Shown one piece after another: positions 1 through 7,600 of a stretch of 15,479 nt of DNA. Numbering within the stretch: position 1 is the stretch's first letter; each line of letters starts with the position of its first letter. Source of the DNA: JBLHKE01 sp047619485. GTDB taxonomy: Bacteria > Verrucomicrobiota > Verrucomicrobiia > Verrucomicrobiales > DEV007. The notes below the pieces were generated by a model. That model ran no database searches and was not told where the DNA came from. It saw only the letters and a list, made by a program, of their open reading frames with translations. Both the position numbers and the translations under genes were made by a program. The DNA is taken from contig JBLHKE010000094.1 of NCBI GenBank assembly GCA_047619485.1, forward strand, positions 1-15,479, in the 5' to 3' direction.

Positions 1-705
1 ACCGATTCCAAACAGAATTTTGCGGTAGCGTGGACCGACATCGCCCCAGTGGGCGTTCGATTTCAGATCTGCCAGGGCCAGTGAGATTCCCTTGCGCGCG
101 TCCTTGTCCCCGGAGACCGCCTCGCAGTAGCCACACCAGCGGTAGTCCTTCGGATCATCGACCAACCCAGCCCTAACCGCATTCAAATCGATGTAGGCGG
201 CCACTTTCAGTAGCGAGTTCCAGTGACCTTCGACCAGGATGCTATTGAACCGCCCTTCCCACAGCACACCCACCCGATCGTGCTTGCGATTGAACCACTG
301 CGAGAGCTTCTGTTTCAGAGTCTTCATGAACTCGCTCAAGTCCCACATGCGTTTCAGGTAGCGAGCGCGCAACTGCTGCCCGGTAGTTCCACCTGCCCGC
401 TGGGCTTCCGAAAATTCCCACTCGACCGCAATCATCGAGTCAGCAGAGTAGAGTTTTCGGCAGCGATCCAAAATCTCGCTATCGCTGAGCTCTACAGCCG
501 GCCGAGGAGGAACCTCGAGTAGAACGTGAAAGTGGTTCGAGAGGATCGTCCAAGTGAGCACCCGAACCCCAGAGAAGGCCTCCACCTGCCGCATCAATTT
601 CCGAAACACATCCCGCTCATGTTCGTGAAAAACAAAGTTCCGATCCACCACGCGACTGAGGCAGTGGTAGTGGGAGCTGGACCGGAGAGTAGGTGAAAAA
701 AGCAA
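1..705 (-). CDS. RAYT/IS200-like (Y1_Tnp, HUH) transposase, C-terminus beyond the window edge
   Basis: Reading the minus strand from about 705 down to 1 gives one open frame of roughly 235 codons with no stop. It holds the landmarks of REP-associated tyrosine transposases: YHCLSRVVDRNFVF near the start, the metal-binding HUH motif in SNHFHVLLEVP (codons at about 500-540), GVLWEGRFNSILVEG, and AAYIDLNAVRAGLVDDP, whose Tyr is the likely catalytic residue, followed by the usual DYRWCGY. In known members these enzymes nick single-stranded DNA at short palindromic REP sequences and are single-copy, domesticated relatives of IS200/IS605 transposases. The start is uncertain. No ATG lies in frame before YHCLSRVV; a TTG at 705 is possible. 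An ATG at 718 encodes a convincing N-terminus (MPRRFAF) in a different frame, suggesting a one-base frameshift at an A6 run (696-701). The gene is transcribed divergently from the glycosyltransferase. Family assignment is firm; activity is unknown. Confidence 0.85.
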   Translation of the reverse strand, partial: MLFSPTLRSSSHYHCLSRVVDRNFVFHEHERDVFRKLMRQVEAFSGVRVLTWTILSNHFHVLLEVPPRPAVELSDSEILDRCRKLYSADSMIAVEWEFSEAQRAGGTTGQQLRARYLKRMWDLSEFMKTLKQKLSQWFNRKHDRVGVLWEGRFNSILVEGHWNSLLKVAAYIDLNAVRAGLVDDPKDYRWCGYCEAVSGDKDARKGISLALADLKSNAHWGDVGPRYRKILFGIG

Positions 706-802
706 ATCGGCGAGGCATCAGCTATTAATGTATATATCCGGGAAATATGCTAGATGTTTTGTCTGGGTTGCGGTTGGGTGGGCGGCGGGGTAGCGGTGAT
801 TT
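706..802. promoter_or_regulatory. AT-rich divergent intergenic spacer
   Basis: This short spacer lies between the divergently transcribed transposase and glycosyltransferase genes, so any promoters for both should be here. Its left half has an AT-rich island at 724-737 (ATTAATGTATATAT). A similar island, ATTAACATATATAC, occurs at 3777-3790. The right half is G-rich. No clear -35/-10 pair can be defined, and the regulatory role is inferred only from position and composition. Confidence 0.3.
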
Positions 803-1798
803 GTGGAGAAGATCCTTACTTTGCAGCTCAAGCGAATCGGCGATGTCATCCTGACGTTACCGGCGCTCGCTTCTTTGCGCCGTTCGGTGGCTCCCTCGGC
901 TGAGATCTCGGTTGTGCTGGTCGATGGTTGCGCTGCGCTCGCGCCGCTGCTGCCAGAGGGCGTCAGGCCGCTTTTCTACCGGCGCGGGAAACTGAACGCT
1001 GGATTGTGGTGCGAGATTTTATTTTCCAAGTATTCTGAGTGCTTTGATTTCACCGGCAGCGATCGCTCAACGTTGATGGCGCGGTTTAGCGGCGCCGGGG
1101 TGAAAATTTGCTATCGGAAGTCGCTAGACAAAAATCCAGTGCGCAAGCGGGTTTTTAATCGCGTCTGTGAGGCGGCGGTACGCGACCATCATACCATCGA
1201 CTACCACCTGGCGTTGGTCGATGCTGAGAAGGCACGAATCGATTTCGAACCAACTATTCCTGTCGACACCCAGCGTGCGGTCGATCAGATCCTGGTCGAG
1301 GGCGGGGTGGGGGAGTCCTTCGTCGTCGTCCACCCGGGCACGGCGCGTGATGAAAAATACTGGCCACCCGAGCGCTGGGCCGCGGTGATCGACCATCTCG
1401 CCAGTGACCACCGCCTCCAAGTTGTGATGACTGGGAGCCCCGATATCCGCGAGCAGGATCATTTACAAGCCGTCAAGGCCGCCTGCCGGTCGGAGATTGT
1501 CGACGTCTCTGGCAGGGTTGACTTGGTCGGCCTGACTGAACTTCTACGGCGTGCGCGGCTCGTCCTCGGTGTCGATTCGGCTGCGATGCATCTTGCCGCG
1601 CTGTTCGGCCGTCCCGAGATCGCCCTTTTCGGTCCGACTAACCCTTTCCACTGGAGGCCTTTACATCCGAAAGCCCAGATTCTTCTTGCGGGTCAGGATG
1701 CCCCGGTCGAGGACTTTCAACCACGCCACAAGGCAGCCCCAATGGAATCCCTAACGACCGATACCGTCATCCGTGCGATTGACAACGCGCTTGGCTAA
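803..1798 (+). CDS. Glycosyltransferase family 9 (ADP-heptose:LPS heptosyltransferase-like)
   Basis: A 331-residue protein with the GT9/GT-B layout of WaaF/WaaC-type enzymes, which in known members move heptose from an ADP-sugar to the lipopolysaccharide inner core on the cytoplasmic face of the inner membrane. The N-terminus LQLKRIGDVILTLPAL (residues 7-22) is the classic first Rossmann strand and loop. The C-terminal domain has VVHPGTARDEKYWPPERW (about 175-192), GVDSAAMHLAALFGRP (256-271) and FGPTNPFHWRP (276-286), which form the nucleotide-sugar pocket. Length fits the family (about 320-360). The start is GTG at 803; an in-frame stop at 797-799 excludes anything earlier. There is no clear ribosome binding site. 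An MsbA-like exporter starts 24 bp after the stop, so the two probably form an operon for envelope glycolipid synthesis and export. The exact sugar and acceptor cannot be read from sequence. Confidence 0.9.
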   Translation: MEKILTLQLKRIGDVILTLPALASLRRSVAPSAEISVVLVDGCAALAPLLPEGVRPLFYRRGKLNAGLWCEILFSKYSECFDFTGSDRSTLMARFSGAGVKICYRKSLDKNPVRKRVFNRVCEAAVRDHHTIDYHLALVDAEKARIDFEPTIPVDTQRAVDQILVEGGVGESFVVVHPGTARDEKYWPPERWAAVIDHLASDHRLQVVMTGSPDIREQDHLQAVKAACRSEIVDVSGRVDLVGLTELLRRARLVLGVDSAAMHLAALFGRPEIALFGPTNPFHWRPLHPKAQILLAGQDAPVEDFQPRHKAAPMESLTTDTVIRAIDNALG

Positions 1799-1822
1799 TA
1801 TTTCCTGCGCGCCGTTCTGTTT

Positions 1823-3757
1823 ATGGCGTCTCCCTCTCGGATGAAGAAGATTTCCCGCAAAGACATCTCCAAGATGAGCACCTCCGAGTTCACGAAGGCT
1901 GCTATTGGTCCGTACCGGAAACTCGCGAGCTATCTGAAACCGTACAAGGGCCGATTCGCTCTGGGGATCTTTTTCGGAGCCCTCTACGGAGCCGTGAACG
2001 GAGGCCTCGTCTGGGTGATCAAATACGTGACCGAGCGCGCGTTGTCCTCATCGAACAAGGTGAATGACTTCGAGAAGGTCGCCGAGCTGCTGCCGACAGA
2101 CGAGGCGACCACTGAGGCGATCGGAACGGTGAGCGCTGCGATCGAGAAAACTTACGGGGCGGCTCCAGGCCTGTCGGGAGCTATCCTGTTCGCTGCCCTG
2201 CTCGTGCCGATTATCATGTCGCTGCGCGGCCTTTGTGGTTACCTCAACTCCTACTGTATGCTGTGGGTGAGTACCCGCGTGCTAAGCGATATCCGCACCC
2301 AGCTCTATGGCAAGATGATGGGGCAGTCGCTGGACTTCTACAACAAGCAGAAGACCGGCGAGCTGATCCAAACGGTGTTTAACCAGACGCGCATGGCGCA
2401 ACAGGCGCTGACGACGATGGCGAGCGACATCGTCAAACAACCGATCTCGATTCTCAGTGCGCTGGCGGTGCTGTTCTACTTCGATTGGAAATTTACCCTC
2501 GTGGCGCTGATCCTATTCCCGATCTGCATCATCCCGGTGAGCATCGTCGGGCGCAGGGTCCGCAAGGCGGGCGGCAAGGAGGAAGAGGAAGCTGGCATGG
2601 TGATGGTGGTGATGCAGGAAGCGTTCTCGGGCATCCGGGTCGTCAAGTCGCACGGGCGCGAGGCGCACGAACTCCACAAATTCGCCTCCGCCAACGACAG
2701 GATGATGAAGCTCATGATGCGCTGGCGCAAGGCGATGGAGATGGTCGGGCCGATGGTCGAGTCGGTTGCCTCGCTCGGCATAGCGATGGCGATCATCTAC
2801 GTCGCATTGCGCCCCGAGCTGAATGCGGCGCACTTCATCACGCTCAATGCCGGTTTCGTGATGATGTATCCGCCAGCGAAGTCCCTCAGCCGAATCCACA
2901 TCTTGATGCAGAAGTGCCTCGCTGCGACTACCAAGGTATTCGAACTGATGGAGCTCGAGCCGAGTATCCAGGATGCGCCGGACGCCATCGAGATCAGCGA
3001 CCCGGTCGGTGACATCGAATTCAAGAACGTTAGCTTCGCCTATGGAAAACACGACGATGCGGTCACAGATATCAACCTAGTGATCCCCGAGGGCAAGACT
3101 TACGCATTCGTTGGCGAGAGCGGTGCGGGAAAGAGTACCCTGTTCTCGATGATGCTGCGCTTCTACGATCCGCGCGAGGGCGTGATCTCGATCGGGGGCA
3201 CTGACATCCGCAAGATCAAACAGCCATCGCTGCGCGACAACATGGGCATCGTCAATCAGGACGTCTTCCTGTTCCACGATTCGATCTACGAGAACATTCG
3301 CTACGGCATGCTCGACGCGACGCGCGAACAGATCGAGGAGGCCGCGCGCCAGGCGCATGCGCACGAGTTTATCACCCAGCAGGAGCACGGCTACGATACC
3401 GTCATCGGCGACAAGGGCTGCACGCTATCCGGCGGTCAGCAGCAGCGCCTTTCGATCGCTCGTGCGATCCTCCGGGATGCTCCCGTGCTGCTCCTTGACG
3501 AAGCATTCTCCGCGCTCGATTCGGAGTCAGAGCAAAAGGTGCAGCAGGCGGTCGATGTCCTCTCGAGCGGCAAGACGGTGATCGCGATCGCGCACCGGCT
3601 CTCGACGGTATTGAAAGCGGATCAGATCGTTGTCATGGACAAAGGTCGTATCATCGATACCGGTCATCACGCGGAGCTGCTGGTGACTTCTCCAATTTAC
3701 CGGAAGCTCTACAACATGCAGTTTCACGATCATACCTCCTCAGCGGTTGTCAGTTAA
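1823..3757 (+). CDS. MsbA-like ABC exporter (fused permease-ATPase)
   Basis: A 644-residue half-transporter. An N-terminal six-helix exporter domain (about residues 40-370) is fused to one ATPase domain (about 395-640), so it should act as a homodimer in the inner membrane. All ATPase motifs are intact: Walker A GESGAGKST (431-439), Q-loop NQDVFLF (478-484), signature LSGGQQQR (535-542), Walker B VLLLDE with Glu 560, the SALD D-loop, and switch His 591 in IAHRLST. The family exports lipid A-core, other lipids, or drugs; the glycosyltransferase 24 bp upstream favours a lipid or glycolipid. An unusual polar segment of about 45 residues (about 74-118) sits between the first two membrane helices, where MsbA has a short loop. 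The ATG at 1823 has no Shine-Dalgarno; a second ATG at residue 7 is also possible. Confident as an exporter, less so for lipid A as substrate. Confidence 0.92.
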   Translation: MASPSRMKKISRKDISKMSTSEFTKAAIGPYRKLASYLKPYKGRFALGIFFGALYGAVNGGLVWVIKYVTERALSSSNKVNDFEKVAELLPTDEATTEAIGTVSAAIEKTYGAAPGLSGAILFAALLVPIIMSLRGLCGYLNSYCMLWVSTRVLSDIRTQLYGKMMGQSLDFYNKQKTGELIQTVFNQTRMAQQALTTMASDIVKQPISILSALAVLFYFDWKFTLVALILFPICIIPVSIVGRRVRKAGGKEEEEAGMVMVVMQEAFSGIRVVKSHGREAHELHKFASANDRMMKLMMRWRKAMEMVGPMVESVASLGIAMAIIYVALRPELNAAHFITLNAGFVMMYPPAKSLSRIHILMQKCLAATTKVFELMELEPSIQDAPDAIEISDPVGDIEFKNVSFAYGKHDDAVTDINLVIPEGKTYAFVGESGAGKSTLFSMMLRFYDPREGVISIGGTDIRKIKQPSLRDNMGIVNQDVFLFHDSIYENIRYGMLDATREQIEEAARQAHAHEFITQQEHGYDTVIGDKGCTLSGGQQQRLSIARAILRDAPVLLLDEAFSALDSESEQKVQQAVDVLSSGKTVIAIAHRLSTVLKADQIVVMDKGRIIDTGHHAELLVTSPIYRKLYNMQFHDHTSSAVVS

Positions 3758-3944
3758 AAGTAGCGATTCCGCTGAAATTAACATATATACTATATTTTCC
3801 ATAAAATATATACCTATTTTTATGGTTGATTGGCCGCTAGAGTTCGTAAGGTAAGCTTAAGAACTTTTAGATGCCGCCTACTTTTTGGCGCGCACGTTGT
3901 GACCTCCTGATATTCGTTCACCATCTAACTAGAAAACACTCAAC
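3758..3944. promoter_or_regulatory. AT-rich intergenic region with an 8-bp inverted repeat
   Basis: This gap is far richer in A and T than its surroundings, especially 3775-3825. It has an island ATTAACATATATAC (3777-3790), resembling the one at 724-737, and a perfect inverted repeat CCATAAAA (3799-3806) / TTTTATGG (3818-3825) with an 11-nt spacer. The repeat could be an operator or weak hairpin; it lacks the GC-rich stem and T-run of an intrinsic terminator. I infer that this region carries the promoter of the 3945 gene. TATACT near 3786 could be a -10 box, but no convincing -35 accompanies it. Confidence 0.35.
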
Positions 3945-4421
3945 ATGGCATCCCAGACATTGACGATTTCCCCGAGCTCGGCAAAATCATGGATTTTTGG
4001 AGGGATTGAGAGAGCGTCGCTCTCGAGCGCCCAGCCCAAGCCAGCTGCTACGCAGGTAAAGGAGGACGACTCCTTCCCGCCCTTTGATGAGCTGTCCCCT
4101 AAAGCGAAAGCGCAGGTGCTCGTGGAGGTTGCAGGCCAGCTTCGTGCTGGTGTCCCTGCTGTTTCCCACCAGATGAGTGTGATTCACCAGCGGCGCTTGA
4201 ACGCAGTGGAAAAAGATCTCGATGCTTGGTTAGAGAGAATTTCGATCACGCTCGGCCCGGTTGCTGAGCGAGGTGATGCTGCGGTGCCCAAGGTTTCTGC
4301 AAGCATTCGATCAGAGCGTCTCGAAGGCATGAAGATCATCGACCAGCTCCAGTGGAACATCCCTGCGTGGGGATTGACCCGTGGCTTGCAGACCTTTTTG
4401 CGCGGCTGCGAATCTCTGTAG
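3945..4421 (+). CDS. Hypothetical protein, 158 aa, unrecognised
   Basis: I do not recognise this protein. The first 45 or so residues are Ser/Thr/Ala/Pro/Lys-rich and probably disordered. The rest (about 48-158) looks alpha-helical and amphipathic, with FDELSPKAKAQVLVEVAGQL, then a charged stretch around RRLNAVEKDLDAWLERI that could form a short coiled coil. It ends in a segment rich in Trp, Gly and Leu. It has no signal peptide, membrane helix or catalytic motif. The ATG at 3945 follows an A-rich leader with no Shine-Dalgarno. The gene stands alone between two non-coding gaps, 221 bp before the giant secreted protein; co-transcription is possible but not shown. Coding status rests on a clean open frame of plausible composition with no competing frame. 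Confidence 0.65.
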   Translation: MASQTLTISPSSAKSWIFGGIERASLSSAQPKPAATQVKEDDSFPPFDELSPKAKAQVLVEVAGQLRAGVPAVSHQMSVIHQRRLNAVEKDLDAWLERISITLGPVAERGDAAVPKVSASIRSERLEGMKIIDQLQWNIPAWGLTRGLQTFLRGCESL

Positions 4422-4437
4422 GTTCGGCTAGTGCTGA

Positions 4438-4457
4438 TCAGGGGCTGTCGTCCCTGA
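4438..4457 (+). other. Short hairpin after the 158-aa gene
   Basis: TCAGGG (4438-4443) and CCCTGA (4452-4457) form a perfect 6-bp stem with an 8-nt loop, 16 bp after the stop codon. No T-run follows, so it is not a canonical intrinsic terminator. A second stem, GCCGG (4561-4565) / CCGGC (4576-4580), followed by T5 at 4586-4590, is an alternative weak terminator in the same gap. The rest of the gap up to 4642 shows no convincing gene. Confidence 0.25.
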
Positions 4458-4642
4458 GCCATCGAATGTGATCCTGATGGCATCGGCGGGACTAGCGATC
4501 GTGATGCTCCGCGGGAGTTCGTTCGCCTCACGCCACTGGGGCAAGGGGACGTGTGCGGGAGCCGGCTGGGTCGCACCGGCAGCAATTTTTCAAATTTGGT
4601 CTAAGTTTCCGTCCGCTGACGCGTTCGTAACTAAAGACCACC

Positions 4643-7600
4643 ATGAAGAACTCTGCAAAAACCTGTCTCGGCGGCCTCTTGGCTACCATCCTTTCCACCC
4701 TGTTTTTAACGATGTCATCTGCTGATTCCCAGATCATCGGTTTCGACGAGTTGTTTGTCCTCTCGGAAAATCGCGAGGACGCGCTCAAGCAGCTGATCCC
4801 AGGTACTGAGGACTACTACTACTACCACTCGCTGCATTTCCAGAACGAGGGTGAGTTCGGCAAGGTCGAGGAATTGCTCAAGCCGTGGATCAAGCGTTAC
4901 GATCGTTCGGGTCGCGTGCGCGAAATCCAGCACCGCCAGGCATTGCTCCAATACGAGGGCAATTCGAAGGCGACCTTTGATTACCTCCGGCGCGAGCTGA
5001 ACCTGACATTCAATCACAGCAAGGAAGAACTCGGCAAAAAACCGAATTTCCCAACGCTGCTCGACCAGAAACACATCGCACGCAAGACGCTCTTGGCGGA
5101 AGCTTTCCGCCGCCACAGGAATCTCGGTGGCCTGACGGATGCTGCGCTCGACTGGTTGTTGCGCGACGAGGTGTCGCTCGATCCGACTCGCAGGCGCGAT
5201 CTGCTCGCTCGCCTGAAGCTCCCAGATTTTCCGAACCTCGTCCCGCTGATCGCGACCGAACTGAAGACCAAGGAGTCGAGTGGCTTCGGAGAATTCGAGA
5301 TCCATCGCCAACTCACCCATCAACAGTTGGATGAGCTGCTCAAGCTTGCCCCGAAGCTCATCGGCGAGACCAAGTTCGTGAACGCCTACCTGACCAAGCT
5401 ACGCCCGAGCGAGGACGTCGACTGGGCCAACGATGAGGTGGAAGGGGCTGCCTACCTTGCCCGGCAGTGGGCTTTCTCGAAAGATCTAGCGCCGGCGTTC
5501 AACTCGCTTAAGGCGCATGTGCTCTATCGCCTGCTCGACCGACAGCGGAAGGAGGGTGACTACGACCGCAAGCTGTTCATGACCTACATCCAGCTGCCGC
5601 GTGCCGTGGATTACATCGAGCCGAAGTACCTAGACGATCAGGAACGGCGCAAGTACGCGGCGCAGCTGGGGGCGGACTTCCGCGCGGCGACATCGCTGGC
5701 ACCGATCGGCTCCGACGAAGCGCTGGTGCGCGATTACCTCTCGCAGTTTTTTGTCGAGGACAAGGATTACACCGCCTACTCGACCTACCTGCGCGACTCC
5801 TGGCTGAAGCCGCTTTTCGCCGAGGTGAAAATAGTCAACGGGATCGGCGATCAGGAAAAATGGTACTCGATGATCTCGCCGGCTCAGCTCAAGCAGCTGA
5901 AGGATCGTATCGACATCGAGTTCGCCCTAACCAACCAACAGAAATATTCACCGACCGACGCGGTAACCCTCGACCTCTACGTGAAGAACGTCGACCAGCT
6001 GCTGGTGAAGGTCTACGAGATCAACACGCTCAACTTCTACCTGCTGAACAACCGGGAGGTGAATACTGACATCGTCCTCGACGGGCTGGTGGCGAACTCT
6101 GAGACCAAGCACCGCTACGACGAGATCGATCTGCACCGCGTCAAGCGCACCTTCGAGTTCCCTGAGTTGGAGGGGAAGCGTGGCACCTGGGTGATCGAGT
6201 TTATCGGTAACGGTCGCAGCAGCCGCGCCCTGGTCCGCAAGGGCAAGTTCCAATACCTCGCGATACCGTCGGCTGCGGGCAGCACGATCAGCGTGTTGGA
6301 CGAGTCGAACCAGTTGGTCAGGGGCGCTTCGATCTGGCTCGGCGGGCGTGAATACAAAGTCGACAAGAGGGGGCGTGCGACGGTTCCGTTCTCCAATAAC
6401 CCCGGGCGCGTGCCGATGGTTCTGGTCGCGGACGGATTTGCTTCGCTCGACGATTTCCAGCATCCAGCTGAGAACTACCAGTTTACTGCTGGTTTCCACG
6501 TCGAGCGCGAGACGCTGCTCGCCGGAAAGCAGACAGAGGTTGCGATCCGCCCGGCGCTCTCGCTCAACGGCCAGCCTATCAATCTCGGGCTGCTGAAGAG
6601 CGTGCGCCTTAATGTGGTGTCGACGGATCTGGATGGCATCAGCTCGAGCGCCGCGGCACCCGGATTCGAACTCGCGCTCGATCGCGAATCCCTTTTCAAA
6701 TTCACGGTGCCTGAGCGGCTCGCCTCGATCCAGTTCACGCTGACGGCCGGAGTCGAGAACCTCAGCGGCGGGCGCACAGACACGCTCTCGGCCAACGAGA
6801 CATTTTATCTCAACGGGATCGAGCGCACCGAGCAAACGGTGCAGTTCCACCTGGCGAAACTCGACGGCAACTACGTGATCGAGGTGCTCGGGAAATCGGC
6901 GGAGATCTATGCTGATCGGACGATTCAGCTTCAGCTCAAGCACCGTGATTTCAAAGACCCAGTGCGCGTGACCTTGCAGAGTGACGCGCGTGGCCATGTC
7001 CAGCTCGGGGTCTTAGATCAGATCGATTGGGTACGCGCTGAGGCTCCCGGAAAGATCCGTACCTGGCAGCTCCCGGGTGACTGGCACAGTCGCAACGATT
7101 ACGTCCATGGGGTGGCTGGCGAGACGCTGATGGTGCCGTATTCCGGTGGGGCAAAAAAAATCACCCGCGCAGGGTTCGCGTTGTTCGAGACTCGTGGCGG
7201 AACCTTTGCCTCCGACGCGTTTGACAAGCTCGCCTTGCAGGACGGCTTCGTGAAAGTCGATCCGCTGTCAGCTGGCGACTACCGGCTCTTCATGAAAGAA
7301 TCTGGAGTGGCCGTGACCCTGCGCCTTGCTGATGGCGACAGGGCGGGGCGCTTCGTGCTCGCTGAGCATCGGCATCTCGAATTGAAAAATTCGGCACCGC
7401 TGCAGATCGAGAGCGTCGATGTCGGCAAAGAGAAAATCCGCATCAAAATCGCCAATGCCGGCGAACTCGCCCGCGTGCACGTCGCGGCGACCCGCTACCT
7501 CTCCGAGTTCAGCTTCCGCGATGACATCGGGACGTTTCCTTATTCGAACCCATACGTGATCGCTAGGGCGCACTCCACCTCGCGCTTTATCTCCGGACGG

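Noticed and set aside
223..522. 99-codon plus-strand frame in the left part
   Set aside because: It lies antisense to the transposase, whose protein motifs are unmistakable on the minus strand.
4468..4725. 85-codon frame between the 158-aa gene and the giant gene
   Set aside because: It overlaps the signal peptide of the giant gene out of frame and has no coherent composition or motif.
7153..7160. A8 run inside the giant gene as a possible frameshift
   Set aside because: The reading frame stays open and sensible on both sides, so there is no sign of a break; it is only a potential slippage spot.
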